Part shown: piece after piece, positions 1 to 10,095 of the stretch | Position numbering within the stretch: the first letter of the stretch is position 1 | How the letters are laid out: each line of letters begins with the position of its first letter | Assembly (NCBI RefSeq): GCF_030296755.1 | Contig: NZ_AP027741.1 | Span: 1,240,001 to 1,304,000 of the forward strand | Reading direction: 5' to 3' | DNA length: 64,000 bases | Source of the DNA: Methylophaga marina | Lineage (GTDB): Bacteria; Pseudomonadota; Gammaproteobacteria; Nitrosococcales; Methylophagaceae | Position numbers and translations under genes: made by a program | Notes under the pieces: model-generated | Database searches by the model: none | Seen by the model: the letters and a program-made list of their open reading frames with translations, nothing else | What the model was told of the DNA's origin: nothing

Positions 1-772
1 TGGATGACAACATCGGCTCTGATTTTTGCGTAGCCATGTAGAGATTCTCACTCCCTAAATAGCGTGTCGACTGTAATGGTTCGATATTCAAAATAGCTTT
101 GTTATCAAGTTTGTAGCTCAAAACAGCATAAGTGTCGTATAACAGTTCGGCGTCGCCATTCACAACTAAGTGAATAGCCTCATCTGATGAGCCGGTTTCA
201 ATGATATTAAGTTTGGGGAAATAGCGTTTGATCGTACTAATCCTGGAGTCATCTTTTGGTAAAGCCACTCGCAATCCATCCAGCGAGTTTTTATTGTCGA
301 GTTTAATGTCATTACGAATAAAAAAATATTCAACAGCCTCATGATACGGACTGGAGAATGTCATATAAGCCATTTTTTCCTGCGTCATAAATACTGCAGG
401 TAATAAATCAATCTCTCCATCAACAAACTGTTTTAGATGATCACGCCAAGAGCCTTCCGTTTCATAGGTAAATTTTAAGCCTGTTAATGAAGAAACGATG
501 TTGAGATAGTCCCTGGCAATACCGATATATTGGTTATTCTCATTCACAAAATCATAAGGTGGCCATTCACTTCCGGCCCCCACAATAATTTCAGGATGGG
601 TGTCTATCCAGGCAATTTCTTCTTTCGTTAATAGCACAGGTGATTGGTACTGAGCTCGGACTGTTTCCGCGGCGGATTGGACAGTTGGACTATAGAAGAT
701 GAGGATTGAATTCAGTAACAGAATGAACGTTGTGATTAATGTCATTCTTGTGGTTACTAAAGGATAATTCAT
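1..772 (-). CDS. Solute-binding-domain sensor protein, N-terminal part (runs off the left edge)
   Basis: The frame stays open from an ATG at 770-772 to the window edge (257 codons). An N-terminal hydrophobic stretch (about residues 10-32) is a signal peptide or membrane anchor. It is followed by a family 3 periplasmic solute-binding domain: WIDTHPEIIVGAGSEWPPYD, then a GIARDYLN segment and TFSSPYHEA. The same domain order heads many sensor kinases and diguanylate cyclases, and the large sensor at 16925-21183 carries a related segment. The signalling output lies outside the window, so kinase or c-di-GMP activity cannot be shown. The gene follows the HD-GYP response regulator on the same strand after 11 bases, so the two are probably co-transcribed and may form one signalling pathway. 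Confidence 0.75.
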   Translation of the reverse strand, partial: MNYPLVTTRMTLITTFILLLNSILIFYSPTVQSAAETVRAQYQSPVLLTKEEIAWIDTHPEIIVGAGSEWPPYDFVNENNQYIGIARDYLNIVSSLTGLKFTYETEGSWRDHLKQFVDGEIDLLPAVFMTQEKMAYMTFSSPYHEAVEYFFIRNDIKLDNKNSLDGLRVALPKDDSRISTIKRYFPKLNIIETGSSDEAIHLVVNGDAELLYDTYAVLSYKLDNKAILNIEPLQSTRYLGSENLYMATQKSEPMLSS

Positions 773-783
773 CTTATAAGCAT

Positions 784-1833
784 CTATTTAACAATGTCAG
801 CAAACTGATCGAGGTGGCTTATCATCAAGTCGACTAACTCAGGATCAAAGTGATAACCGCGCTGTTCCTGGATGAAAGCAACCGCATCATCAACTGTCCA
901 AGCTGTTTTATAGCAACGTTGATGAGTCAAGGCATCAAATACATCCGCCAGAGCAACAATTCGCCCATAGATGTGTATGTCAGATCCTTTTAAACCACGG
1001 GGATAACCGCTCCCATCCCATTTTTCATGATGCTGATAGGCAATAATCGCGGCTGATTTAATTAATTTTCGTTTGGAACCTGATAATAATTTATACGCGT
1101 TTGTCGTATGCGATTTCATCACCTCAAATTCTTCTGGCGTATATTTTCCTGGCTTGTGAAGAATCTCATGAGGGACTGTCATCTTGCCGATATCATGCAT
1201 GGGTGAGGCATGGTAAAGAGTATCGGCATCAGTATCGTTTAATGTGGGATGCAGTTTGGCCAAGAGTGCAGAAATCTCAGCCACTCGCCTAATGTGTTTA
1301 CCTGTTTCATCTGATGTGGATTCCATCAATTCAGTTAGAAACCAGATGAGTTCTTTTTGGCTATTTTCTAACTCAGATAATAAGCGCGCCTGTGCAAAAC
1401 GGGATTTTGTTTCCAGATCAATATTTTGCTGCTCAAGCCATTTTTTTGTCTGATATAACTGGACATGCGTTCTAACACGAGCAAGGAGTTCGGCGGCATG
1501 AAAAGGCTTGGTCACATAATCGACCCCACCGACTTTAAAAGCTCTGGCTATAGAATCCACATCCGCTTTTGCGGTGAGAAAAATTATTGGAATGTCTTTG
1601 AGTTGAGTTTGGCTTTTTATACGCTGACAGGTTTCATAGCCATCTAAGCCAGGCATCATGATGTCGAGCAGAATCAGATCAAACGCAGCATCATCGTTTT
1701 GCAGAATTGACAGTGCTTTTTCACCACTATTGGCAAAGGAAAACTCATAGCTGTCTTCCCTCAGTAAGCTCATAGCGACCTGAATATTGTCAGGGACGTC
1801 GTCAACTATAAGAATCTGAGCATGTGGTGCCAT
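784..1833 (-). CDS. Two-component response regulator with HD-GYP c-di-GMP phosphodiesterase domain
   Basis: Residues 8-125 are a receiver domain with the acidic pocket VDDV and the phospho-acceptor Asp in LLDIMMPGLDGYE. A coiled linker (about 130-165) leads to an HD-GYP domain with MHDIGKMTVP and HHEKWDGSGYPRGLKG, the metal-binding HD and GYP motifs that hydrolyse cyclic di-GMP. I chose the ATG at 1831-1833 over a TTG one codon upstream. There is no DNA-binding domain, so output is through c-di-GMP turnover in the cytoplasm. The next gene downstream on the same strand is a periplasmic-binding sensor, a plausible partner. The family is certain; the signal it answers is unknown. Confidence 0.93.
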   Translation of the reverse strand: MAPHAQILIVDDVPDNIQVAMSLLREDSYEFSFANSGEKALSILQNDDAAFDLILLDIMMPGLDGYETCQRIKSQTQLKDIPIIFLTAKADVDSIARAFKVGGVDYVTKPFHAAELLARVRTHVQLYQTKKWLEQQNIDLETKSRFAQARLLSELENSQKELIWFLTELMESTSDETGKHIRRVAEISALLAKLHPTLNDTDADTLYHASPMHDIGKMTVPHEILHKPGKYTPEEFEVMKSHTTNAYKLLSGSKRKLIKSAAIIAYQHHEKWDGSGYPRGLKGSDIHIYGRIVALADVFDALTHQRCYKTAWTVDDAVAFIQEQRGYHFDPELVDLMISHLDQFADIVK

Positions 1834-1890
1834 CAATCCAACCTATTAAAAAGTTGGTTCGATTATATAAGCAAGTTGAAAGAAAAGTAC

Positions 1891-1915
1891 AATACCCTGC
1901 ATCAAGCAGGGTATT
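1891..1915 (-). terminator. Hairpin between dapB and the HD-GYP gene, probable terminator of dapB
   Basis: There is a perfect 10-bp stem, 1891-1900 paired with 1906-1915, with a 5-base loop. Read on the minus strand it is followed by a T-rich stretch (GTACTTTTCTTT). It sits just past the dapB stop, where the heat-shock/dapB transcript would end. Confidence 0.6.
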
Positions 1916-1971
1916 AGAAAATAAATTCAGCTACTACATCGGGCAAGTGACAGCAGCATGAATAAGTGATG

Positions 1972-2796
<825 letters not shown>

Positions 2797-2822
2797 TCAC
2801 CTAGTGATGACAGCGCATCATC

Positions 2823-3935
2823 TTATTCAAAAAAACGTTTTACCGCATCCAACCAGGAGCTGTGTTTCGGGTTATGCTTTTCACCACCGCCTTGCAGATC
2901 GCCCTCAAACTCTTGCAGTAACTCTTTTTGTTTCTTTGATAATTTCACCGGTGTTTCGATGATAACACGACATAAAAGATCACCGGTTGCGCCGCCACGA
3001 ACTGACTGCACACCTTTACCTTTAAGTCGGAATTGTTGTCCGGTTTGTGTGCCCTCTGGGATCTTAAGATTAGCCTTACCTTCCAGCGTGGGTACTTCCA
3101 CTTCACCACCCAACGCAGCAGTGACAAAACTTAAAGGTACATCGCAGAATAAATTCGTGCCATCACGGGTAAACACGTCATGACGATTTACCGATACTTC
3201 CACGTAAAGATCACCAGCAGGTGCACCATGGGTGCCCGCTTCACCTTCACCTGAGAGTCGAATTCGGTCGCCGGTATCAACACCAGCAGGCACTTTGACC
3301 TGTAAGGTTTTCTCTTCTTGAACCAGCCCTTCACCATGACAATCCGGACAAGGCTCTTTGATCATCTTACCGGTACCACGACAATGTGGGCAGGTTTGCT
3401 GCATGGTAAAGAAACCTTGCTGAATTCGAACCTGACCATGCCCACCACAGGTAGTACACGTGACGGGTTGTGTCCCTTTCTTCGCACCAGAACCATCACA
3501 GGTGTTACATTCAACATTGACTGGTATGCGAATAGTCGCCGTGGTTCCCGCCACAGCATCTTCCAATGACAAATCAAGTCGATATCTTAAATCAGCACCA
3601 CGATAGGCTTGTTGCCGGCCGCCACCTCCACCGCCAAAGATATCATTGAATACATCACCAAAAATATCGCTGAAGCCGCCACTGCTTCTAAAGCCTCCGC
3701 CCATGGATTGGTCGACACCTTCATGACCAAACTGGTCGTAAGCAGCACGCTTCTGGCTGTCAGAGAGAATTTCGTAGGCTTCTTTGGCTTCCTTAAACTT
3801 GGACTCAGCTTCAGCATCATCAGGATTTCTGTCCGGATGATATTTCATCGCCATGCGACGGTAGGCTTTTTTAATTTCAGCTTCAGTCGCCGTGCGTGAT
3901 AATTCTAAAACTTCGTAATAGTCTTTTTTGGCCAT
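2823..3935 (-). CDS. dnaJ: Chaperone DnaJ (Hsp40)
   Basis: Co-chaperone that delivers unfolded clients to DnaK and stimulates its ATPase. The J domain (about 1-70) contains the invariant HPD in [10 protein letters not shown] Gly/Phe-rich linker follows (about 75-110), then four CxxCxGxG zinc repeats ([32 protein letters not shown]) and the C-terminal substrate-binding domain. The reading frame extends five codons upstream, but the family start is MAKKDYYE, so I set the start at 3935. It is downstream of dnaK with a hairpin in between, so its level is probably set below that of dnaK. Confidence 0.97.
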   Translation of the reverse strand: MAKKDYYEVLELSRTATEAEIKKAYRRMAMKYHPDRNPDDAEAESKFKEAKEAYEILSDSQKRAAYDQFGHEGVDQSMGGGFRSSGGFSDIFGDVFNDIFGGGGGGRQQAYRGADLRYRLDLSLEDAVAGTTATIRIPVNVECNTCDGSGAKKGTQPVTCTTCGGHGQVRIQQGFFTMQQTCPHCRGTGKMIKEPCPDCHGEGLVQEEKTLQVKVPAGVDTGDRIRLSGEGEAGTHGAPAGDLYVEVSVNRHDVFTRDGTNLFCDVPLSFVTAALGGEVEVPTLEGKANLKIPEGTQTGQQFRLKGKGVQSVRGGATGDLLCRVIIETPVKLSKKQKELLQEFEGDLQGGGEKHNPKHSSWLDAVKRFFE

Positions 3936-3965
3936 TATTCTTTTTCCCAACTACCTAAAACGACA

Positions 3966-3997
3966 AAACAGGCGCCGGAGATTCCTGACGCCTGTTT
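3966..3997 (-). terminator. Hairpin between dnaK and dnaJ, probable attenuator
   Basis: A 9-bp perfect stem, 3966-3974 with 3989-3997, is followed on the minus strand by TTTTGTCGTTTT. It sits in the short dnaK-dnaJ gap. It looks like a leaky terminator that would lower dnaJ relative to dnaK; strength not tested. Confidence 0.6.
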
Positions 3998-4025
3998 GCC
4001 ATGCTCAACATAATCTTGTTAAAGA

Positions 4026-5948
4026 TTATTTTTTCTTGTCGTCGTCGACTTCTTCAAACTCTGCGTCGACAACATCATCACCGGCTTTCGCATCATCAGC
4101 TTGACCCTCATCAGCAGCACCAGCTTCCGCGTTTTCAGCATAAGCACGCTCTGCCAGTTTGCCAGCGACTTCACTTAAAGCGGTTGTTTTCGCTTCAATG
4201 TCGTCTTTGTCTTCGCCTTTGATGGCTTCTTGTAAAGCGGCAATCGCTGATTCGATTTTTTCTTTTTCGTCAGCCTCAACTTTATCACCTAAATCTTTAA
4301 GTGATTTTTCTGTGCCGTGAATCAATGCATCAGCTTGGTTACGTACAGTGACAAGCTCATGGAATTTACGATCTTCATCCGCATGCGCTTCTGCATCTTT
4401 CACCATTTTCTCAACTTCTTCATCTGATAAACCACTAGAGGCTTTAATCACGATAGATTGTTTTTTGCCTGTGGCTTTATCCGCTGCTGATACGTTAAGA
4501 ATACCGTTAGCATCAATATCAAATGTCACTTCGATTTGTGGTGTACCACGTGGTGCTGGAGGAATGTCCGCCAGGTCAAAACGGCCCAGTGATTTATTCG
4601 CTGATGCCATTTCACGCTCACCTTGAAGCACATGAATGGTCACTGCAGGCTGATTGTCTTCTGCCGTTGAGAACACTTGATTCGCTTTAGTAGGAATCGT
4701 GGTGTTTTTCTCAACCAGTTTGGTCATCACGCCACCCATGGTTTCGATACCCAGGCTCAGTGGTGTAACGTCAAGTAATAATACGTCTTTGACATCACCA
4801 GAAAGTACAGCCGCTTGGATAGCCGCACCCACTGCTACCGCTTCATCAGGATTCACATCACGGCGCGGCTCCTTACCGAACATGTCTTTAACCGCTTCCT
4901 GTACTTTAGGCATACGGGTTTGACCACCGACCAAAATCACATCGCTGATTTCAGACGTTGATAAGCCAGCATCTTTCAGTGCCATTTTACATGGCTCCAT
5001 GCTGCGTGAAATCAGGTCTTCAACCAGTGATTCCAGCTTGGCACGGGTTAAACGCATTTCCATGTGTTTAGGACCTGATGCATCAGCAGTGATGTAAGGC
5101 AGGTTGATATCTGTTTGTTGGCTTGAAGATAACTCGATCTTCGCTTTTTCAGCCGCATCTTTCAGACGTTGCAGAGCCAGTGGATCTTTTGCCAGATCAA
5201 CACCTTGGTCTTTTTTGAACTCTGCAACTAAATAATCAATGATGCGTTGGTCAAAGTCTTCACCACCCAAGAATGTATCACCATTAGTCGCTAATACTTC
5301 AAACTGGTGTTCGCCTTCAATATCCGCTATCTCGATGATTGATACGTCGAATGTACCACCACCTAAGTCATAGACAACCACGGTAGAGTCACCGCGTTTT
5401 TTATCCATACCGTAAGCCAAGGCTGCAGCGGTTGGTTCGTTGATGATACGTTTCACTTCAAGACCGGCAATTTTACCTGCGTCTTTGGTCGCCTGACGTT
5501 GTGAGTCGTTAAAATAGGCAGGTACAGTGACAACAGCTTCAGTCACTTCTTCACCTAAAAACTCTTCAGCTGTTTTCTTCATTTTCATCAAAACACGAGC
5601 TGAAATTTCAGGTGGCGCCATTTTTTTGTCATTCACAGAAACCCAGGCATCGCCATTGTCTGCTTCAACAATTTTGTATGGCACCATGTCGATATCACGC
5701 TGAACGACATCTTCTTTAAATTTACGGCCGATCAGACGCTTAATACCGTAAAGTGTGTTGTTAGGGTTAGTAACTGCTTGACGCTTCGCAGACTGACCTA
5801 CCAATACTTCATCATCTTTTGTGAAAGCGATGATTGATGGCGTAGTGCGATCGCCTTCGCTGTTTTCGATAACGCGCGCTTTACCATCTTCCATCACTGC
5901 GACACAGGAATTTGTTGTTCCTAAGTCAATACCAATAATTTTTCCCAT
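4026..5948 (-). CDS. dnaK: Chaperone DnaK (Hsp70)
   Basis: ATP-dependent protein-folding chaperone in the cytoplasm; 640 residues, the usual length. The nucleotide-binding domain begins [19 protein letters not shown] (phosphate-binding loop). It also has the [15 protein letters not shown] and [12 protein letters not shown] signatures, then the linker [18 protein letters not shown]. The substrate-binding domain, helical lid and acidic tail EEVDDDKKK follow. It has its own sigma-32 type promoter at 6005-6032 and lies in the grpE-dnaK-dnaJ-dapB block, partners in one chaperone cycle. Confidence 0.98.
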   Translation of the reverse strand: MGKIIGIDLGTTNSCVAVMEDGKARVIENSEGDRTTPSIIAFTKDDEVLVGQSAKRQAVTNPNNTLYGIKRLIGRKFKEDVVQRDIDMVPYKIVEADNGDAWVSVNDKKMAPPEISARVLMKMKKTAEEFLGEEVTEAVVTVPAYFNDSQRQATKDAGKIAGLEVKRIINEPTAAALAYGMDKKRGDSTVVVYDLGGGTFDVSIIEIADIEGEHQFEVLATNGDTFLGGEDFDQRIIDYLVAEFKKDQGVDLAKDPLALQRLKDAAEKAKIELSSSQQTDINLPYITADASGPKHMEMRLTRAKLESLVEDLISRSMEPCKMALKDAGLSTSEISDVILVGGQTRMPKVQEAVKDMFGKEPRRDVNPDEAVAVGAAIQAAVLSGDVKDVLLLDVTPLSLGIETMGGVMTKLVEKNTTIPTKANQVFSTAEDNQPAVTIHVLQGEREMASANKSLGRFDLADIPPAPRGTPQIEVTFDIDANGILNVSAADKATGKKQSIVIKASSGLSDEEVEKMVKDAEAHADEDRKFHELVTVRNQADALIHGTEKSLKDLGDKVEADEKEKIESAIAALQEAIKGEDKDDIEAKTTALSEVAGKLAERAYAENAEAGAADEGQADDAKAGDDVVDAEFEEVDDDKKK

Positions 5949-6004
5949 TTTTATACTCCATCAATCTTATTCTTGCTGACTATTTATGCAGCCTTCGGGT
6001 ATGT

Positions 6005-6032
6005 AATTGGGGGGCAAAATTTAAATTTCAAG
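6005..6032 (-). promoter_or_regulatory. Sigma-32 (heat-shock) promoter upstream of dnaK
   Basis: Read on the minus strand there is a perfect -35 CTTGAAA (6026-6032), a 13-base spacer and CCCCAATT (6005-6012) as -10. The enterobacterial consensus is CTTGAAA-N11-15-CCCCATNT. It is about 60 bases upstream of the dnaK start, between grpE and dnaK. Confidence 0.75.
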
Positions 6033-6046
6033 CCCCGAACCTATTT

Positions 6047-6586
6047 TTATTGAGAGACCACAACCATTGCAGGTCGAAGTAAACGGCCGTTAAAGCTATA
6101 ACCTTTCTGCATCACGCTAATGACATGGTTGGCTTCAATGCCATCGGCGGGTTGCATAGACACAGCCTGGTGTAATTCAGGGTCAAACGGTTGGCCCACG
6201 GGATCAACCTGTTCCAAACCAAGCTTGCCAATATTGTCGAGTAACATTTTCATCGTCATACTCATGCCATCACGTACAGCCTCTAAAGTAGCTGATTCTG
6301 ACTTGGCGGCATTCAGGCCAAGCTCAAGGCTGTCACAAATAGGTAAAAGCTCATTCACAAACTTATCTAGAGCATGTTTGTGGGCGTTTTCCAGGTCTCG
6401 TGCATGACGACGACGAACGTTTTCCAGATCAGCGCGAGCCAATAACACTTGATTCCAGTTTTCTTCGGCTTGTTGTTGTGCTTCTTCCAGTAACTGTTCA
6501 GTCGTTTTTTCAGTTTCTGCTGATGCCTCAGTATCAGCTTGCTCATTTGCTTCTACATCTGGCTTTTCGATTTCTTCGTTGCTCAT
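6047..6586 (-). CDS. grpE: Nucleotide exchange factor GrpE
   Basis: Exchanges ADP on DnaK to reset the chaperone cycle; acts as a dimer in the cytoplasm. The 179 residues begin with an acidic disordered N-terminus (about 1-35). A long coiled coil follows (ARADLENVRRRHARDLENAH), then the beta-wing domain ending in VISVMQKGYSFNGRLLRPAM, the typical GrpE C-terminus. It is the first gene of the heat-shock block and is preceded by a strong sigma-32 promoter match at 6624-6651. Confidence 0.96.
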   Translation of the reverse strand: MSNEEIEKPDVEANEQADTEASAETEKTTEQLLEEAQQQAEENWNQVLLARADLENVRRRHARDLENAHKHALDKFVNELLPICDSLELGLNAAKSESATLEAVRDGMSMTMKMLLDNIGKLGLEQVDPVGQPFDPELHQAVSMQPADGIEANHVISVMQKGYSFNGRLLRPAMVVVSQ

Positions 6587-6623
6587 GATTGAATCATTCC
6601 GGTTTGCTAATCACAGACCGTCA

Positions 6624-6651
6624 ATCTGGGGGTGAAAATTTTGATTTCAAG
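6624..6651 (-). promoter_or_regulatory. Sigma-32 (heat-shock) promoter upstream of grpE
   Basis: On the minus strand there is CTTGAAA (6645-6651), a 13-base spacer and CCCCAGAT (6624-6631). The -35 is perfect and spacing is identical to the dnaK promoter. It lies about 40 bases upstream of the grpE ATG. Confidence 0.78.
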
Positions 6652-6744
6652 GAAAACTTTGGAATTTATTGATTTTTTGTGATTCTACTTGTATTCAAAG
6701 CGTTATCTGATTATTAGAGCTTCAAAGTTTCGGGCTAAGCCCGA

Positions 6745-7303
6745 GTTCATTTATTCTGCTTGTCCAAATATAAACGCACGCCTCAATGACAACGTATAAA
6801 AAAACAAACCATCATCAATACACAGAGATTTATCTTCAGAGTTATCAGTCATTAGTTTCGCCTTGATGGCGAGTCAGGGAAATGCTTGCCCATTTCCCTA
6901 ACAACCCTAGGGCACCCCACCGTGCTGGCCTGCGGCTCCACTCGTCATAACATTGATTCAGGCGGTCGGCTAAAACTCGCTACGCTCACAAATTTGTCTG
7001 GAACAAATTTGGACGCCGGAGGCGCCCAAAGGGGAGTGGCATGGATGCCACGAATCAAACACTAGCCTCCCTCAGACCTGAATAAATGTCACTCCTCGCC
7101 AGCACAAATGGGGAAAGAGAGAATTTTTTCTTCCCGTCTATTGCCGCTAAAAATTGGCTTCATTTTATGGGTTAAGTGGACACGTGTTTGAGCGTAGCGA
7201 GTTGGTGTCCACGCCATAAAATGCAGTGAATTTTTAGCGACGAGGCAATATCGGGGGCCCTTTTGTTTGGTTCGTTTATTTTGGGCAAGCAAAATAAATG
7301 AAC
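6745..7303. repeat. Non-coding repeat element with inverted ends (MITE-like or intergenic mosaic repeat)
   Basis: The 800-base gap between grpE and dnaQ holds no credible gene. Its ends are inverted copies. The left end (6745-6779) matches the reverse complement of the right end (7270-7303) with three mismatches and one indel over about 34 bases. The right end itself folds (7270-7283 with 7290-7303). Inside are a short palindrome (7036-7042 with 7045-7051) and a long nested hairpin (7139-7250). The internal GC-rich phrases resemble a repeat type I recall from intergenic regions of several gammaproteobacteria, but that is from memory. The 67-codon frame at 7089-7292 is judged a by-product of the repeat. 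Confidence 0.65.
7139..7250. repeat. Long nested imperfect hairpin inside the repeat element
   Basis: Four blocks pair in order: 7139-7145 with 7244-7250, 7146-7155 with 7229-7238, 7161-7170 with 7214-7223, and 7176-7183 with 7205-7212. All four are perfect, separated by short mismatched or bulged segments. The apical loop is about 21 bases. Such a structure could form a cruciform in DNA or a stable RNA hairpin. Confidence 0.75.
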
Positions 7304-7341
7304 GCCCCGCGGCAGCTTCGATACTTTAATTCAACGAGCGT

Positions 7342-7366
7342 GTTGGGTTTCGTTCCTCAACCCAAC
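7342..7366. repeat. Small hairpin repeat (GTTGGGTT type)
   Basis: GTTGGGTT (7342-7349) pairs perfectly with AACCCAAC (7359-7366) around a 9-base loop. It lies just right of the large repeat element and 25 bases before the dnaQ stop. It looks like a separate short intergenic repeat. No clear T-tract follows on either strand, so I do not call it a terminator. Confidence 0.5.
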
Positions 7367-7390
7367 CTACAACCCTAAAAGTCTTAAAGA

Positions 7391-8128
7391 CTATGATTCT
7401 CTCAACCAAACACACTCCCCACCACTACTTTTCTGCACTTTCTCTAGCATTGCTTCATGCGCAGCAAGTTCTTCTTCAGAGGCACGGATAACTCTGAGTT
7501 TTCTTGGCGGAACGGCTGTAAGCATTTCTTCTGTCTCATTCTCTGATGATGTTTTGGGCTCCACTTCCTCAGCCGCCAACAGCATGGCAACCTGCCCACC
7601 GGTCATGGCCAAATAAACGTCTGCTAAGATCTCAGCATCCAGTAAGGCTCCGTGTAACTCACGGTTTGAGTTATCCACGTCATAACGTTTACATAGGGCG
7701 TCGAGATTATTTTTCTGGCCTGGATATTTGTCTCTGGCCATTTTTAAGGTGTCTAATACACTGCACAAGGTATTGACCCTGCGCTTTTCACCTTTGAGCT
7801 TTTTCAGTTCGTGATCAATAAAGCCAACATCGAACGGGGCGTTATGAATGATGAGTTCAGCGCCATCAATGAATTGTAAGAAGTCTTCAGCAACATCTTC
7901 AAAACTGGGTTTGTCGGCTAAAAATTCATTGGTAATGCCGTGGACTTCAATTGCACCGGCATCAATTTCACGATGTGGATTGATATATTGGTGAAATGTT
8001 TGCCCTGTCAGGCGACGATTCACCATTTCCACACAGCCAATCTCAATAATCCGATGATCTTCAGCAGTGCTGATACCGGTAGTTTCGGTATCCAGAATCA
8101 CTTGTCGTTTAACAACATTTTCTGTCAT
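7391..8128 (-). CDS. dnaQ: DNA polymerase III epsilon subunit, 3'-5' proofreading exonuclease
   Basis: Removes mismatched 3' nucleotides within the replicative polymerase core. The 245 residues carry a DEDDh exonuclease fold: ExoI ILDTETTGIS (about 11-20), ExoII HNAPFDVGFIDHEL and ExoIII HGALLDAEILADVY. The C-terminal tail matches the region that binds the alpha subunit in other DnaQ proteins. It lies 9 bases downstream of rnhA on the same strand, a neighbour pairing common in gammaproteobacteria. Confidence 0.95.
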   Translation of the reverse strand: MTENVVKRQVILDTETTGISTAEDHRIIEIGCVEMVNRRLTGQTFHQYINPHREIDAGAIEVHGITNEFLADKPSFEDVAEDFLQFIDGAELIIHNAPFDVGFIDHELKKLKGEKRRVNTLCSVLDTLKMARDKYPGQKNNLDALCKRYDVDNSNRELHGALLDAEILADVYLAMTGGQVAMLLAAEEVEPKTSSENETEEMLTAVPPRKLRVIRASEEELAAHEAMLEKVQKSSGGECVWLRES

Positions 8129-8137
8129 GACGTCCTC

Positions 8138-8581
8138 TTATTTCTTGGCGGCTATGTGTTCTCTGGCGGCAACAGCTAATTGATCCGCACGCTCGTTTTC
8201 AATATGTCCCTGATGGCCTCGGACCCATTCCCATTTTACCTGATGAGGGGCTACGGCCTTGTCGAGTCGTTGCCACAGTTCGACATTCTTCACCGGTTTC
8301 TTTGCTGCTGTCTTCCAGTTTTTGGCTTTCCAACCCGCTAGCCATTCCGTCATGCCTTTAATGACATATTGTGAATCCGTGGTGATGGTGACCTGACATG
8401 GACGCTTTAACGCTTCAAGACCAGCGATGACGGCCATCATTTCCATCTGATTATTGGTGGTGTTTTTTTCAGCACCGGATAGCTCTTTTTCCTGCCCCTT
8501 TGCACGTAATATGACGCCCCAGCCACCCGGGCCAGGATTGCCACTGCAGGCACCATCTGTAAATAACTCAACGTGGTCCAT
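8138..8581 (-). CDS. rnhA: Ribonuclease HI
   Basis: Cleaves RNA in RNA-DNA hybrids. The 147 residues match the family's normal size. All acidic catalytic positions are visible: Asp in [17 protein letters not shown], Glu in [10 protein letters not shown], Asp in [11 protein letters not shown], and the last Asp in ENERADQLA with the nearby His in GHQGHIE. The start overlaps the end of the upstream methyltransferase by 14 bases, so the two are translationally coupled, and dnaQ follows. Confidence 0.97.
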   Translation of the reverse strand: MDHVELFTDGACSGNPGPGGWGVILRAKGQEKELSGAEKNTTNNQMEMMAVIAGLEALKRPCQVTITTDSQYVIKGMTEWLAGWKAKNWKTAAKKPVKNVELWQRLDKAVAPHQVKWEWVRGHQGHIENERADQLAVAAREHIAAKK

Positions 8582-9299
8582 CGGTTCCTTCTCTTGTTAT
8601 CGGTTTGTTCACTAAACCGGCTGACGGAAATAAGTTCGGTTGACGCCAGCGTTGTTTAAGCGGATTGAGCGGGATGGTTCTCTTGCATGCCACCACTATC
8701 GTCACACCACCAAAACACGGCCATAGTCGTTTGCCCCATCGTTCCAAAAAACGACATCTGTTTAGCCAACTGGTCCGACTGAAAGGAGGCCTGAACATCA
8801 CCTTATGATGTTCGACCACCTCAAAATTTAATAATGCTAACCAATCCCGAATTCGGGTTTGAGTAAAAAAATGACCATGCCACGGCGCATTATCCTGCCA
8901 GGAAAATAATCGTCTCAGCCCCCATAAGCTCCAAGGGCTGAAGCTGCATAATATTAATTTCCCATCGGCAGCCAACACGCGCTCAGTTTCTCGTAGCACT
9001 TGATGCGGGTCATGTGCATATTCCAATACATGCAAAAGCAATAAATTATCTATACTGTGTGACTTAAGCGGCAAAGACTCAGCACTGGCATTTAAGTCTC
9101 CTGAAGGACCCACAATGCTGGTTTTGATAATACGGTTTGAAGGTGGAAATAAAGAATAATGTCCACCTAATTGCACATAAAAATAACCCACCAGCGGGTG
9201 ATTAAGTGAAGTCAAAACCGCCTGTTCCTGCTGTATGACCAACTCACCCAGTGGACTATGCCACCATTGATTCAATCGCCGTTGTTTGTTCTCATTCAT
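8568..9299 (-). CDS. Class I SAM-dependent methyltransferase
   Basis: The 243-residue protein has a methyltransferase type 11 core. [19 protein letters not shown] is the motif after the SAM site, with [20 protein letters not shown] as the post-II strand. The N-terminal SAM-binding glycine motif is degenerate, as in the YafS-like proteins that often stand next to rnhA/gloB; the substrate is not known. It is head to head with gloB across 25 bases, so the two promoters overlap. The family is certain and the function unassigned. Confidence 0.8.
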   Translation of the reverse strand: MNENKQRRLNQWWHSPLGELVIQQEQAVLTSLNHPLVGYFYVQLGGHYSLFPPSNRIIKTSIVGPSGDLNASAESLPLKSHSIDNLLLLHVLEYAHDPHQVLRETERVLAADGKLILCSFSPWSLWGLRRLFSWQDNAPWHGHFFTQTRIRDWLALLNFEVVEHHKVMFRPPFSRTSWLNRCRFLERWGKRLWPCFGGVTIVVACKRTIPLNPLKQRWRQPNLFPSAGLVNKPITREGTDGPR

Positions 9300-9324
9300 A
9301 GTCTGAGCCCATTAAGGAGAAATC

Positions 9325-10095
9325 ATGCTGAAGGTGCACCGAATTCCCGCATTTGATGACAATTATATCTGGCTAATCCAGGCGCAAGGCACAAATAAAG
9401 CAATTGTGGTTGATCCTGGTGATGCAACTCCCGTTCTGAACACATTAAAATCCCACGATCTGGAACTGATTGCCATCTTCATCACACATCACCATGCCGA
9501 TCATACTGCAGGCATTGCTGAGTTAACAAAAGCCGCGGCTCTTCCGGTTTATGGTCCGCTAAATGAGACCATTAAAGGGGTAACTCACCCGCAATCAGGC
9601 AGAGAACCCATCGCTGTTGATCCCGACTTTCCTATCTTCACTGTGCTGAATACACCAGGCCACACGCCTGGCCACATCAGCTATTTAGCCGAAGGCAAGC
9701 TGTTTTGTGGTGATACATTGTTTGCTGCAGGATGCGGACGATTATTGGGTGGTACCGCAGAACAATTGCATGCCTCACTGAATCTATTGGCAAGCTTACC
9801 TCCCACAACAACCATCTATTGCGCTCATGAATACACACTAGCTAACCTACGTTTTGCTAAAACAGTAGAGCCAGAAAATAAACAACTGCAGCAACGCTTT
9901 GAACAAACTGTAACAATGCGTCAGAAAAAACAGGCCACTGTACCTTCATTAATGCAGGATGAGCTGGCAACCAACCCGTTTCTTCGTTGTGATGTAGACA
10001 GAATAAAAAAGGCGACCGAAAAATTTTCCGGTCACCCTCTTCCAGATAGCCAAGCTGTCTTTAGCTCATTAAGAGCATGGAAAGACGAGTTTTAA
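9325..10095 (+). CDS. gloB: Hydroxyacylglutathione hydrolase (glyoxalase II)
   Basis: Hydrolyses S-lactoylglutathione in methylglyoxal detoxification; in methylotrophs it may also help with glutathione thioesters. The metallo-beta-lactamase motif THHHADHTAG provides the binuclear metal ligands. Further ligands are His in NTPGHTPGHISY, Asp in FCGDTLFAAGCGR and His in YCAHEYTLANLRFA. The 256 residues and the glutathione-binding C-terminus are normal. A GGAGAAATC Shine-Dalgarno precedes the ATG. It overlaps the end of the convergent mscS gene by 4 bases. Confidence 0.96.
   Translation: MLKVHRIPAFDDNYIWLIQAQGTNKAIVVDPGDATPVLNTLKSHDLELIAIFITHHHADHTAGIAELTKAAALPVYGPLNETIKGVTHPQSGREPIAVDPDFPIFTVLNTPGHTPGHISYLAEGKLFCGDTLFAAGCGRLLGGTAEQLHASLNLLASLPPTTTIYCAHEYTLANLRFAKTVEPENKQLQQRFEQTVTMRQKKQATVPSLMQDELATNPFLRCDVDRIKKATEKFSGHPLPDSQAVFSSLRAWKDEF

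Noticed and set aside
7089-7292. 67-codon reading frame on the minus strand
   Set aside because: It lies fully within the repeat element and its long hairpin, has no ribosome site and a low-complexity, basic product. Frames of this type arise from the repeat itself.
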